Shown here piece after piece: positions 28,077 to 36,881 of a stretch of DNA of 64,000 nucleotides (positions within the stretch are counted from its first letter, which is position 1; each line of letters begins with the position of its first letter). Source of the DNA: Maridesulfovibrio sp. (GTDB lineage: Bacteria > Desulfobacterota > Desulfovibrionia > Desulfovibrionales > Desulfovibrionaceae); assembly GCF_963676065.1 (NCBI RefSeq), contig NZ_OY780933.1, positions 1,600,001 to 1,664,000 of the forward strand, read 5' to 3'. A model generated the notes under the pieces. It was not told where the DNA came from, did no database searches, and saw only the letters and a program-made list of their open reading frames with translations. The translations under genes were made by a program, and so were the position numbers.

Positions 28077-28283
28077 ATGGAAGCAAACAGATATACAGCG
28101 AAGCGATCCGGGTTGGATTGGATCATCAAGGACAATAAGACGGGGGAGGTCGTGGGAACATTTCATCATAATCCGAGGATTCCGAAATTAGCAGAGAAAT
28201 TAGCCAAGACTGCGGCCGGAAAATTCAATGAATTGGTGGCAGCTAAGCTGACTTATAAGCGGCGGTATGAGCAGTTGCGGTGA
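28077..28283 (+). CDS. Small protein of unknown function near the prophage end
   Basis: 68 residues with AAGGAAA at 28065-28071. A short basic protein with a WIIKDNKTGEVVGTF beta-hairpin-like start and a helical C-terminus. No family recognised. It is the last gene before the tRNA-Pro and is divergent from the small minus-strand gene; the 154-nt AT-rich gap between them probably holds the promoters of both. Confidence 0.55.
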   Translation: MEANRYTAKRSGLDWIIKDNKTGEVVGTFHHNPRIPKLAEKLAKTAAGKFNELVAAKLTYKRRYEQLR

Positions 28284-28416
28284 GTCAAAACACGGTCAAA
28301 GAAACTATTCTTTAAAATTCGGGGGTTTGTTTTGAATATGGCAAGTTTAGTCAAATGGCAGTCAAGAAACCGCATAACTACATAAAGAAAGCTAAATGTA
28401 GACCAAAGTGTATATC
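28284..28416. other. Non-coding stretch between the last phage gene and tRNA-Pro terminator
   Basis: No gene is supported. A 15-codon ORF (ATG 28338 to TAA 28383-28385) is present but too short to judge. This AT-rich gap is where the prophage right junction is expected, next to the tRNA 3' end. Confidence 0.4.
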
Positions 28417-28456
28417 AAAAAAAAAAGGCTTACAACAATTAATGCTGTAAGCCTTT
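28417..28456 (-). terminator. Terminator of tRNA-Pro
   Basis: Minus-strand intrinsic terminator: an 11-bp stem (AAAGGCTTACA 28424-28434 with TGTAAGCCTTT 28446-28456) followed on the minus strand by a run of T from the A-rich stretch at 28417-28426. It lies 8 nt past the tRNA CCA end. Confidence 0.85.
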
Positions 28457-28464
28457 GAATTTAC

Positions 28465-28541
28465 TGGTCGGGGCAGGATGATTTGAACACCCGGCATCTT
28501 GCTCCCAAAGCAAGCGCGCTACCAGACTGCGCCATGCCCCG
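28465..28541 (-). tRNA. tRNA-Pro (anticodon UGG)
   Basis: The minus strand folds into a full cloverleaf of 77 nt including encoded CCA: acceptor CGGGGCA with TGCCCCG, D arm GCGCAG..GGTAGCGC, anticodon stem CTTGC-GCAAG with loop TTTGGGA (anticodon TGG), T arm with GTTCAAATC, then discriminator A and CCA. Its 3' end points to the prophage, which is the classical layout when a phage uses the tRNA 3' end as attachment site. Confidence 0.97.
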
Positions 28542-28654
28542 ATTTGTTTCGTGCAGAAAGAGGAAGTACTTGAATTGTATTTGGTTGGCAAGAACTAAAT
28601 ATAATTTTTTTTAATTTTGCCATTAATTTTTTATTTCACATTTTATTTAACCAC

Positions 28655-29668
28655 TTAGAATAAGCCTTCAATTTTGCATCCGCAATACTTACACATGCCG
28701 TTGTTCAGGCCGGCGTTGGTCATTTCGAATCCGAATCGTTTCAGCAGTTCCTTATGACAGTCCGGGCAGAAGGTGGAGGTGTTGTCATCTCCCGGTACGT
28801 TACCGATGTAGACATATTCTAGTCCTGCTGCTTTTCCTGTTTTTCTTGCCAGTTGCAGAGCTTTCATCGGTGTGATTGGGCAGTCCTGCATTTTGTAATC
28901 CGGGTGAAATCTTGAAATATGCCACGGAACTTCCGAGCCCAGTTTATCATTTATGAAAGCGGCCATCTGTTTTAATTCTTCCGGGGAATCGTTTTTACCG
29001 GGAATGAGCAGGGTGGTTACTTCCACCCACCAGCCGTTTTTCTTCATGTGCTTTAGGTTTTCAAGTACAGGATTCAGCCTTCCCGAGCATATCTTTTTGT
29101 AGAAATCGTCATTAAACGCCTTTAAATCAATGTTTGCGGCATCAATTAGACCTGTCAGCTCCTCGATGCATTCCGGGCTTTGGAAGCCATTGGAAACCAT
29201 TACGTTTTTTAGCCCTTTTCTACGCGCTAAACGGGCTGTATCCTGCATCAGCTCGAAAAAAATGGTCGGCTCGGAATAAGTGTACGATATGGATTCACAA
29301 TTATGGGCGATGGCCGCTTCCACAAGAATTTCCGGGGTGACTTTTTGTCCGGTTATTTCCCTGCCTGTTTTGGGGTGCTGCGAGAGGGAAGCGTTCTGGC
29401 AGAATGTGCAGCCGAAGTTACAGCCCTGCGTGCCCAGTGAAAAAGTTTTGGTGCCGGGGAGAAAATGGTAGAGCGGCTTTTTTTCCACCGGGTCCACATT
29501 CATCGCGGCTACCAGTTCGTAGGTGCGGGTCATGAGTTGGCCGTCAACATTTTGCCGTACACCGCATTTCCCATGTTTGTTATTGTCAATTATACAGAAA
29601 TGGCTGCATAGTCGACATTGTACCTGATCGTCTTTCAGTGATTTCCAGAGTCTGGCCGGATGGAGCAT
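28655..29668 (-). CDS. amrS: AmmeMemoRadiSam system radical SAM enzyme
   Basis: 337 residues from ATG 29668 (TAAGGAA ribosome binding site just upstream; the frame is also open from 29683). Radical SAM enzyme with the cluster motif CNFGCTFC (Cys 83, 87, 90), preceded by a four-Cys N-terminal region (C18, C21, C25, C35) and followed by a zinc-ribbon-like C-terminus (CPDC...CKYCGC). This is the AmrS/PflA-like family found with MEMO1 and AMMECR1 proteins, whose substrate is not known. The partner genes are not in this window, so the pathway is incomplete here. Confidence 0.85.
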   Translation of the reverse strand: MLHPARLWKSLKDDQVQCRLCSHFCIIDNNKHGKCGVRQNVDGQLMTRTYELVAAMNVDPVEKKPLYHFLPGTKTFSLGTQGCNFGCTFCQNASLSQHPKTGREITGQKVTPEILVEAAIAHNCESISYTYSEPTIFFELMQDTARLARRKGLKNVMVSNGFQSPECIEELTGLIDAANIDLKAFNDDFYKKICSGRLNPVLENLKHMKKNGWWVEVTTLLIPGKNDSPEELKQMAAFINDKLGSEVPWHISRFHPDYKMQDCPITPMKALQLARKTGKAAGLEYVYIGNVPGDDNTSTFCPDCHKELLKRFGFEMTNAGLNNGMCKYCGCKIEGLF

Positions 29669-29686
29669 ATTATTCCTTAGCAAATG

Positions 29687-29956
29687 CTATGGTTTGATTT
29701 CAGGAACGACAAAAATGGGGCCCAGCTGCTGGCTCTCATTGTCTTCGTCATCTTGTTTCGGAATGACTCTTATGGTGTTTGATTTATTGTCGGATTGAAT
29801 AGTTATATGGCTTTTGTTGCCGCCTCCGGTGCCCATGCGGATGGGTTTGCGGTCCTTGGCGGTATCCTTGTTGATAAACTTTGTGCCCGCTACGGCGTTG
29901 CCGCACAGGAATACTCCCAGAATAATTAAAACCGTGAGCAAAGATTTCTTGTACAT
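29687..29956 (-). CDS. Small exported protein of unknown function
   Basis: 89 residues from ATG 29956, with GGAG about seven bases before it. A signal peptide (MYKKSLLTVLIILGVFLCGNAVA, split here for length; cleavage after AVA) leads a short hydrophilic, Lys/Asp/Asn-rich mature part with a Pro/Val end. Likely periplasmic. It stands 18 nt upstream of the AmrS gene and may be cotranscribed with it. Confidence 0.65.
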   Translation of the reverse strand: MYKKSLLTVLIILGVFLCGNAVAGTKFINKDTAKDRKPIRMGTGGGNKSHITIQSDNKSNTIRVIPKQDDEDNESQQLGPIFVVPEIKP

Positions 29957-30053
29957 GGTATTTCTCCGTGGCATAGTATAAACTCTTATTAAGTCCTGTG
30001 CAAACTATGGACCCTTTCATTTATCATTATTAAAAAATGGGTAATGTTGTTCC

Positions 30054-30082
30054 TTGAACTCTTGCAGGATTCAGCATATACA
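30054..30082 (+). promoter_or_regulatory. Sigma-70 type promoter of purM
   Basis: TTGAAC at 30054-30059 and TATACA at 30077-30082, spacer 17 nt, about 35 nt upstream of the purM start codon. Sequence-only prediction. Confidence 0.6.
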
Positions 30083-30116
30083 GTCCGTTCTTAGAGACTG
30101 TTAGGAGAAATTATTT

Positions 30117-31163
30117 ATGGCAAGTCGTTCTGATGCATACAAGGCCGCCGGTGTTGACATTGATGCGGCCAATGATTTTATAGGCCGCATTAAAGGTATG
30201 GTGGGTTCCACCTTCACCAAAGGTGTGGTCACCGATATTGGCGGGTTCGGCGGGCTGTTCAAGCTCGATCTTACCCAGATGGACGAGCCTGTACTGGTTT
30301 CCGGTACAGATGGTGTAGGAACCAAGCTCAAACTCGCTTTTGCCGTGGACAAGCACGATACCATCGGTATTGATCTTGTGGCTATGAGCGTAAACGACAT
30401 CCTTGTTCAGGGTGCCAAGCCGCTTTTTTTCCTCGATTACTTTGCTACGGGGAAACTCGAATCCGGCGTTGCAGAAGAAGTAATCGCAGGTATTGTGGAT
30501 GGATGTAAGCAGTCCGGCTGCGCGTTGCTCGGCGGTGAAACCGCGGAGATGCCCGGTTTTTACGCTGACGGTGAGTATGACCTCTCCGGTTTTTGCGTAG
30601 GAATTGTGGATAACACCAAGATCGTTGACGGTTCTTCCATCACTATCGGTGATTCCATTATCGGTCTGGAGTCTTCCGGTATTCATTCAAATGGTTATTC
30701 TCTGGTTCGTAAGATTTTTGATGAGTCCGGACTCAAGGCGGATGACCTGCTGCCCGGCACTGATCAGAAAATCGGAGAAGCTCTGCTGACCCCTACCAGA
30801 ATTTATGTTGATGCGGTTCACAGCCTTTCCCGTGATATTGAAATCAAGGGGATGGTTCATGTTACCGGCGGCGGTTTCTATGATAACCTGCCCCGTATCC
30901 TGCCCAAGCAGGTTACCGCTGAAATTGATTTTAATTCATGGGAAATTTCTCCCGTTTTCAAATGGCTCAAGGAGCAGGGCGATCTGAGCTGGCCTGAAAT
31001 GCTGCAGATTTTCAACTCCGGTATCGGTTACATCCTCGTTGTACCCAAAGACCGTGAAGAAGATGTGCTCAGCAGACTTTCCGGTATGAAACTTAATTCA
31101 TGGAAAATCGGTAGAATCACCGCCCGTGATGGTGATTCCGAACAGGTTCAAGTTAATTTCTAG
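30117..31163 (+). CDS. purM: Phosphoribosylformylglycinamidine cyclo-ligase
   Basis: 348 residues, the usual length for PurM (AIR synthetase), which closes the imidazole ring in purine synthesis with ATP. It has the glycine-rich SGTDGVGTKLKLAF segment (about 61-75), DIGGFGGLF near residue 41 and GGETAEMPGFY near 141, all typical of the PurM/ThiL/HypE fold. TAGGAG at 30101-30106 is the ribosome binding site. The gene stands alone between its promoter and a strong terminator. Confidence 0.96.
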   Translation: MASRSDAYKAAGVDIDAANDFIGRIKGMVGSTFTKGVVTDIGGFGGLFKLDLTQMDEPVLVSGTDGVGTKLKLAFAVDKHDTIGIDLVAMSVNDILVQGAKPLFFLDYFATGKLESGVAEEVIAGIVDGCKQSGCALLGGETAEMPGFYADGEYDLSGFCVGIVDNTKIVDGSSITIGDSIIGLESSGIHSNGYSLVRKIFDESGLKADDLLPGTDQKIGEALLTPTRIYVDAVHSLSRDIEIKGMVHVTGGGFYDNLPRILPKQVTAEIDFNSWEISPVFKWLKEQGDLSWPEMLQIFNSGIGYILVVPKDREEDVLSRLSGMKLNSWKIGRITARDGDSEQVQVNF

Positions 31164-31182
31164 TTTTATTGCTGATAAATTT

Positions 31183-31218
31183 AAGGCCCTCAAACCGTTT
31201 GGTTTGAGGGCCTTTTCT
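31183..31218 (+). terminator. Bidirectional terminator between purM and selO
   Basis: A perfect 14-bp stem (31183-31196 with 31201-31214; AAGGCCCTCAAACC / GGTTTGAGGGCCTT), loop GTTT, then TTTCTT. It serves purM on the + strand and selO on the minus strand. Confidence 0.9.
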
Positions 31219-31223
31219 TATGC

Positions 31224-32678
31224 TTAAGTTCCGCAGAAAGTTTGATATACCCGTTCTTCCGGTTCCGGAGGAGCCATATATTCACTGCTCTCCGGTTGTT
31301 CCAAGTAGGGATTGGCGAGAATTTTGATCAGCTTTTTGGCTGGATTGAAATCGTCTTGCTCAACCGCTGCGGTGATGGCCTGCTCTATACGGTGATTCCG
31401 GGGAATGAAAACCGGGTTGACGCGTCCCATTGTCGTTATTGCTGTCGTTGCATCTATTTTTTGCCGGGCCAGTTCTTTTTCCCAGTCATCCAGCCAGACC
31501 GTGATTTTATCCTGATCAGCAAAACGCTCCAACACCGGTTTTCGGTCATCTGATAGAGCCTTGCTGAGTCCATGGAAGGTCTGGGTGAAGTCCGCTTTGG
31601 CTTCGTGCATAATCGCCAGCAGCGCATCAAGTAGTTTGCGGCCCTGCTCATTCGCAGACAGTCCGATCTTACTGCACATTTCTGTGAAATAGTGCTGCCG
31701 GAACTCGGCCCCGAAGCCTTGCACTATTTCTTCCGCATGGGATTTTGCCTGCTCGGGATCATCATAGATCAGCGGCAACAGGCACCCGGCAAGCCCGGCA
31801 AGGTTCCACTGGGCAATAGAGGGCTGGCGTCCATAGGCATACCTGCCGTAGCTGTCAATGGAACTGAACACGGTAGCCGGATCGTATCCGTCCATGAAGG
31901 CGCAGGGACCATAATCAATGGTCTCCCCGGAAATGGTTGTATTGTCGGTATTCATGACTCCGTGGATAAAGCCTATCCGCATCCATCCTGCTACCAGTTT
32001 GGCCTGAGCCGAGCAGACTTTTCCCAGAAACGCCGCGTATGGATTTTCAGCTTCTTTCAGCTCCGGGTAATGCCTCTCAATAGCGTAATCAGCCAGAGTC
32101 CGTATCCCTTCATGATCATTGCGTGATGCAAAGTATTCAAAGGTGCCGATCCTGATGTGACTGGATGCGACCCTTGTGAAAACAGCACCGGGAAGTTCCT
32201 GTTCCCGAAAAACTTTTTCACCGCTGCTGACCATAGCTAGAGCGCGCGTAGTGGGAATGCCAAGCCGGTACATGGCCTCACTTACAATATATTCACGAAT
32301 GACCGGGCCAAGGGGCGACCGTCCGTCCCCGTTGCGGGAGTATTGGGTCTGTCCGGCTCCTTTGAGCTGGATATCGTACCGCTGACCGTGGCTGTTGACG
32401 AATTCACCCAGCAGCACTGCGCGCCCGTCCCCTAGTCGGGGAACGAAATTCCCGAACTGGTGTCCGGCATATACCTGGGCCAGCGGTTGTGAACCCTGCG
32501 GGGGATTGTTCCCGGAAAACATCTGTGCCAGTTCGGAATCTGTTTCCGGCAGGGGAAAATCCATTTCCCCGGCTAGTTCCCGGTTCACCATAATGATTCG
32601 CGGGTCCTTGACCGGAGTGGGATTTATGAGCTGGTAGAATTTTTCGTCCAGCCGGGCGTAGCTGTTATCAAAGGGCAT
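31224..32678 (-). CDS. selO: Protein adenylyltransferase SelO
   Basis: 484 residues, the usual length for SelO/YdiU pseudokinases, which transfer AMP to Ser/Thr/Tyr of target proteins under redox control. Visible family segments: AGHQFGNFVPRLGDGRAVLLGE (about 68-89), IQLKGAGQTQYSRNGDGRSPLGPVIREYIVSEAM, and the DNTTISGETIDYGPCAFMDGYDP active-site region. It ends in TFCGT, with a Cys where the animal selenoprotein has selenocysteine. It is the last gene of an operon with the two envelope genes upstream (gap 9 nt). Confidence 0.95.
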   Translation of the reverse strand: MPFDNSYARLDEKFYQLINPTPVKDPRIIMVNRELAGEMDFPLPETDSELAQMFSGNNPPQGSQPLAQVYAGHQFGNFVPRLGDGRAVLLGEFVNSHGQRYDIQLKGAGQTQYSRNGDGRSPLGPVIREYIVSEAMYRLGIPTTRALAMVSSGEKVFREQELPGAVFTRVASSHIRIGTFEYFASRNDHEGIRTLADYAIERHYPELKEAENPYAAFLGKVCSAQAKLVAGWMRIGFIHGVMNTDNTTISGETIDYGPCAFMDGYDPATVFSSIDSYGRYAYGRQPSIAQWNLAGLAGCLLPLIYDDPEQAKSHAEEIVQGFGAEFRQHYFTEMCSKIGLSANEQGRKLLDALLAIMHEAKADFTQTFHGLSKALSDDRKPVLERFADQDKITVWLDDWEKELARQKIDATTAITTMGRVNPVFIPRNHRIEQAITAAVEQDDFNPAKKLIKILANPYLEQPESSEYMAPPEPEERVYQTFCGT

Positions 32679-32687
32679 GGCTACGCT

Positions 32688-33284
32688 TTACTTCTGTTTC
32701 CAATTGCCGTTTGCGGTCTGGATGAACCAGCCTGAAGGTGCGCCCTGCTGCCATTTTTCGGCGAAGATGGCCTTTACCTTGCCTATTTCGCTACCGGGAA
32801 TATTCATGGAGGCGGCAACTTCGGTGTAGAGCTGTTCACGGGTATTATTATCCTGTGAAATCAATCGGCGCAGGTTTGCGGTCTGCTTTATGTTTAACCC
32901 GTCTTTATTGATGATCTGAATATAGCCCTCTTTGTTGATTCCTATGTTGCCTGCATTATAGAAAGGAATCAGTTTTTTGTGGTCTGCGGCGATGCTTTTT
33001 TTCAGTCCGCGGATGGCTGAATTGGATTTATTCAGGCTTTCTATGTCTGATTTGGATACGGATTGGGCATGGGCCTCTTGCGGTGTTACGAGGGCGATAA
33101 AAATTTCAAGAGCAGACTGGTCGTCTGTATTTTTCTGATTGATATCAGTTCCGTAAACGTCCTCTACAATATCTTCAGCGGCTCGCTCCACCTTGGCTGC
33201 CGGAAAGTAGATATTTACTGTGACACAGGCCACAAAGGAAAGAAGGCTGAGTAAAGTTAAAACCTGCGCGGTTTTCTTAAGCAT
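32688..33284 (-). CDS. YnbE-YdbL fusion: lipoprotein with DUF1318 domain
   Basis: 198 residues. A lipoprotein signal with lipobox FVAC (Cys20) is followed by a short YnbE-like segment (VTVNIYFPAAKVERAAEDIVEDV), then a Ser/Gln-rich linker and a C-terminal YdbL (DUF1318) domain about 90-190 with NKDGLNIKQTANLRRLISQDNNTREQLY. In E. coli YnbE and YdbL are separate genes next to ydbH, a part of an envelope phospholipid-transport system with TamB and YhdP; here both are one protein and directly follow the YdbH-like gene. YdbL is thought to prevent excessive YdbH-YnbE assembly; fusion would tie both to the outer membrane. Confidence 0.8.
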   Translation of the reverse strand: MLKKTAQVLTLLSLLSFVACVTVNIYFPAAKVERAAEDIVEDVYGTDINQKNTDDQSALEIFIALVTPQEAHAQSVSKSDIESLNKSNSAIRGLKKSIAADHKKLIPFYNAGNIGINKEGYIQIINKDGLNIKQTANLRRLISQDNNTREQLYTEVAASMNIPGSEIGKVKAIFAEKWQQGAPSGWFIQTANGNWKQK

Positions 33285-33301
33285 GATGAACTCCTGTAAT
33301 G

Positions 33302-35407
33302 TTAATTGCCGATAACCCGTTTCAGCCTTTTGAGCATGTCGGAAAAGCTGATCAGGTTTTCGGGATTGCTGTTTACCACATTAATGCCGAATAAAGGCGG
33401 TCTTTTAATGATATACTCGATTCCGTCATCCCTGATCAAGCCTCTGATCTTGAATATGTCGGCATCGAGGGTACATTCCAGACCTAATCCGGCGTAACCG
33501 AATTCCTTGAAAAATTGTGAAAACATACCCACGCCAGCCCCGGTAAGCCCCGAACCTGTCCCGATTACCGAGAGAGTATTCACCGCCTTGAGACTGATAT
33601 CGCCGGATTTACCGGAACCGGGAGTAGTCCGGGCCAGCAGGTGGAAGGCTGCGGGCTGGGCATAGGCAATAATCAGACCGGTCAGGTCCAGATCCATGCG
33701 ACCGGTGATGCGGCCTATATCCAAAGCCTGACTGAGTGGCTCAAGGTCGAGATGTTTTATTTTGAAATCCGCACCGTACTGCCTAGAATCCTCGAACGGA
33801 TTTTCCGCAAAAATTTCATCTATTTTCATTTCCCCTCCGTAAACTTTACCGAAAAGTTTACCCGTGGTGGAGAGGTGGTCTTTCAGCAGCCAGAATTTAA
33901 GGTCGCCGCTGATCTGTCCGTCAACAGGCAGTGATTTCGGGGAGAGCGGCAGAAGATTTATGTTTCTAGCTACAACTTTACCATTGAGGACAAAATTATC
34001 GTCAAACGGGTTGCGCATTTTCAAGCTCAAAAGCTTAAGGGTGCCTCCTTCCAGATGGATGACCGGGATAGTTCCGAATTCAATGGAATTGGAAGAAACA
34101 CTGACCGGAAAATCAAAGTTTCTGACCTTGAGCTCCCCGGCGGTGATTTTTTTTATTCTGATCGTGCCGGACTGGGAATAGGGCAGTGTCTTATCCGTTT
34201 GCGGGAGGAAATTTTCATTTAGTGAAAGCACAAAGGGCAGTCCGGCGGTTATCCCTTCGAAAACTGCCTTGTCCTTGCTTACCGTGCAATTTTCAAAGTT
34301 CATTTTGCCTTTCAGATGTGTTCTCGTCCTGTTTCCGTCGAATTTGCAATGCATGGAAAATTTGCCGCTGCCGTCAAGGCCTTCAAGGGAAAAGGGATCT
34401 ATTGCGAAGGTTCTGAAGGGTGTTGCCAATTCATCTGTTCTGAGCGTCGATGTACCGGAAAAATGTAGATCATCGAATATGCTTCTCAAGTCGGCGGAGG
34501 CTTTCAGGATGCCCATACCTTTCCATTCTGTGTGGGCCGTGATGTTCATATTCCCGTTGCTGTCCGGCAGCGGGAATTTAATTTCAGAAAAGAGAGGATG
34601 TGCTCCGAAATTTACATAGAAGGTTTCATAAAGAGCTTCGCCGGATTTAATATTTATGGTCAGGGCTGAGCCATTCTTTTCAAAAGGGTGGTTAATTGTA
34701 ATGCTTCCGGCCATGCTGTCCACCAGCGCCATTCCATCTGGCGAGCTCGCGGACAGTGCGGAAAATTTAAGACTCAGGTCAGCTTCCGGGGAATTTTGTA
34801 TATTACGCAGCGCAACATCAAGCGAGAATTGTCCTGATCTGTCCCATTTTTCAAAACCCGGTATATTTAGTTCCGCAACCCGTTCAAGCAGCGGCAGCGG
34901 GTTATCGATTCTCAGCAGGCAGTGGCCGGATTCTTTCGGGGAGTAAATTAGCGAAGCGTTAATTTCTGGTAACTGTCCGGCATTAATACGCAGTTTGCTT
35001 AAATTAACGGCGCCGGAGGCCGGATCAATAATACCGGACCCGGTTAAGGTCAGGTCCGGTGTGTTTAACCCAAGCTGGGGGATTTTAATTCCCAGTGCGC
35101 GGATATTCATCTTGATTCGCTCAAGTTTTAACAGCCCATCCGCCATATCAAAGCGTGTATCAATCGTGACCGGACCGGATTTTATCGGGCCGTCCTCATT
35201 AATATATTTACCGCTGAATCTGAATTTAGTTCCCTGCAGATGCTCGATATACCCTTTTAATTTACCGGAAATTCCGGCTTGCGGCAGATTTACGGCAAAT
35301 TGCCAGCGCAGCCCGAAGCTGTTTTCCTTTGCAGAAGCAGGATGTGCGAAGATTATTGTCAGCAGCAGGAATATGCAGATGCTGAAAAAGGTAAAGCGGC
35401 TGTTCAT
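33302..35407 (-). CDS. YdbH-like AsmA-family envelope protein (phospholipid transport)
   Basis: 701 residues from ATG 35407 (the frame is open from GTG 35422; neither start has a good ribosome binding site). A signal or anchor segment (FTFFSICIFLLLTIIFAHPASA) is followed by a very beta-rich, Leu/Gly/Asp-periodic body as in AsmA/TamB/YdbH bridges, which span the periplasm as hydrophobic grooves. The C-terminal third (LKFWLLKDHLSTTGKLFGKVYGG, LDLEPLSQALDIGRITGRMDLDLTG) matches YdbH. First gene of the operon with the YnbE-YdbL fusion and selO, which supports the function. Confidence 0.8.
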   Translation of the reverse strand: MNSRFTFFSICIFLLLTIIFAHPASAKENSFGLRWQFAVNLPQAGISGKLKGYIEHLQGTKFRFSGKYINEDGPIKSGPVTIDTRFDMADGLLKLERIKMNIRALGIKIPQLGLNTPDLTLTGSGIIDPASGAVNLSKLRINAGQLPEINASLIYSPKESGHCLLRIDNPLPLLERVAELNIPGFEKWDRSGQFSLDVALRNIQNSPEADLSLKFSALSASSPDGMALVDSMAGSITINHPFEKNGSALTINIKSGEALYETFYVNFGAHPLFSEIKFPLPDSNGNMNITAHTEWKGMGILKASADLRSIFDDLHFSGTSTLRTDELATPFRTFAIDPFSLEGLDGSGKFSMHCKFDGNRTRTHLKGKMNFENCTVSKDKAVFEGITAGLPFVLSLNENFLPQTDKTLPYSQSGTIRIKKITAGELKVRNFDFPVSVSSNSIEFGTIPVIHLEGGTLKLLSLKMRNPFDDNFVLNGKVVARNINLLPLSPKSLPVDGQISGDLKFWLLKDHLSTTGKLFGKVYGGEMKIDEIFAENPFEDSRQYGADFKIKHLDLEPLSQALDIGRITGRMDLDLTGLIIAYAQPAAFHLLARTTPGSGKSGDISLKAVNTLSVIGTGSGLTGAGVGMFSQFFKEFGYAGLGLECTLDADIFKIRGLIRDDGIEYIIKRPPLFGINVVNSNPENLISFSDMLKRLKRVIGN

Positions 35408-35423
35408 CTGCTGATTATACACG

Positions 35424-35580
35424 TGGGGAGGCTTACTGAAAAGCAGGACCGTCCAAAAGAAAAAAGGAAGATCTGACCATCGCAGTCAAATCTTCCCTGC
35501 TTAGGCAGAACAGAATTAAACATTAGTGCATGACCGGGCTTGCGAAGATAAATAATTATCGTCAAAAGCGGGCTACAAAG
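35424..35580. other. Intergenic region between two minus-strand genes
   Basis: The AAGGAAGATCTGA...TCAAATCTTCCCT pair of short inverted segments (about 35464-35500) forms a hairpin-like element, with no clear T run. No gene is supported. Confidence 0.35.
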
Positions 35581-36858
35581 CTAATTCTTGTTTCCGTCAC
35601 CCAGATAAGGATTAAAGTATCCGAAGTTCACCCACGGGCACTCATGTTTTATCCGTTTGCGGAAGTTTATAAAGCCCATACCCGGTCCGAATTCATAGGG
35701 TTCCATTAGCTCCATGTACAGGTCGGGATCGATATTCAGGTTGCGGAGCTGAATGAAATCGAATTTGGTTTTTTTCGCCACTTCAACGAGCGCGCTTACT
35801 TCGAATTCCGTATCGCTGATACCGGGAAAGTAAAGATAGTTGAGCGAAACGTGCAGCCCAAGTTCCTTGGCTTTGGCGATGGTCGCCATTACGTCATCGA
35901 ATTTGTAACCCTTGGGTCGGTAGTAGGTATTGTAAACAGGTTCACGCAGACTGTTCAGGCTGACCCGGATAGAGTTGAGACCCGCAGCGGCAAGCGGTTC
36001 CATTGATTCGGTTATGGAGCCGTTGGTGTTGATGTTTACCGTACCAATACCGCCTTCAGCACGATATTTACGGATTGCTTCAGCGAGCAGCACATGTTCG
36101 GTAAGGGGTTCTCCTTCACAGCCCTGTCCGAATGAAAAGACGGGTTTGCGTTCACGTTTGGCGTGGTAATGCATAACTTCGGTGATTTCTTCAGCTGTGG
36201 GCGTAAATTTGATACGTTCCTGCGGTGAGGGAAAACCGGAGTCTTCCGGCTGTTCGGAAATGCAACCGATACAGCGGGCGTTGCAGGTACGGGCCGTGGG
36301 AAGAGGTGCTTCAAAACGGCCGAGTGCGAGATTTTTCGCAGCTGGGCAGCCGTAGGTCAGGGCACAGCCGCAAAGATGACGAACCAGCCTGTTTTCAGGC
36401 AATTCTTTCATCATGCGATTGGCACCGGCATCAATCTTCTTATTCGGTATTCTGGTGAAAACCTGCCGTTTATCTTCATCCACCTTTTTTGCGGTAACCC
36501 AGAACTTACCGTTGGCATAGCCCACTGCGCCGTATGAAAACATGGGCAGTACCGGTGCGTCTTCTGTGTTTCCATAGGCGGCAAGACCGGTCAGGGTGTG
36601 GCCCGGACAGGGGAACGCAGTGACGGCGGTTCCTTCCACCTCTACTACTTCTCCGCTTTCAGGGTCCAGTCCAATAGGAAAGCGTCCGGGGAGGAGGAAA
36701 AATTCGCTGTCCGGGGGCAGGGGGATATATTCTTCCGGTTTGGGCTGGAACAGTTCATCGCCCCGGCGGCACATCATTTCAAGTTCAGGGTGGTCATATA
36801 TCTGTCCGTCTTCATCAGCGAATACGAGCAACGGACGTGGTTTCTTTTTGGCTGCCAT
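35581..36858 (-). CDS. Radical SAM protein of unknown specificity
   Basis: 425 residues. The cluster motif CNARCIGC sits at Cys 192, 196 and 199, and is preceded by extra cysteines (HLCGC..YGC, 161-171), possibly for an auxiliary cluster or zinc site. The first 180 residues are a separate domain with a PMFSYGAVGYANGKFW segment that I do not recognise. The barrel follows with GCEGEPLTE and NTNGSITES, the two standard SAM-binding segments. It is the third gene of an operon with the histidine kinase and EAL-HDOD protein (23-nt gap). Substrate unknown; likely a modifying or activating enzyme of Desulfovibrio-type genomes. Confidence 0.8.
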   Translation of the reverse strand: MAAKKKPRPLLVFADEDGQIYDHPELEMMCRRGDELFQPKPEEYIPLPPDSEFFLLPGRFPIGLDPESGEVVEVEGTAVTAFPCPGHTLTGLAAYGNTEDAPVLPMFSYGAVGYANGKFWVTAKKVDEDKRQVFTRIPNKKIDAGANRMMKELPENRLVRHLCGCALTYGCPAAKNLALGRFEAPLPTARTCNARCIGCISEQPEDSGFPSPQERIKFTPTAEEITEVMHYHAKRERKPVFSFGQGCEGEPLTEHVLLAEAIRKYRAEGGIGTVNINTNGSITESMEPLAAAGLNSIRVSLNSLREPVYNTYYRPKGYKFDDVMATIAKAKELGLHVSLNYLYFPGISDTEFEVSALVEVAKKTKFDFIQLRNLNIDPDLYMELMEPYEFGPGMGFINFRKRIKHECPWVNFGYFNPYLGDGNKN

Positions 36859-36881
36859 TAAATCCGGTCCTGTTTTTTGAT

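Noticed and set aside
28338-28385. 15-codon ORF (MASLVKWQSRN...) resembling an integrase start
   Set aside because: Far too short to identify; no continuation of an integrase is present in any frame.
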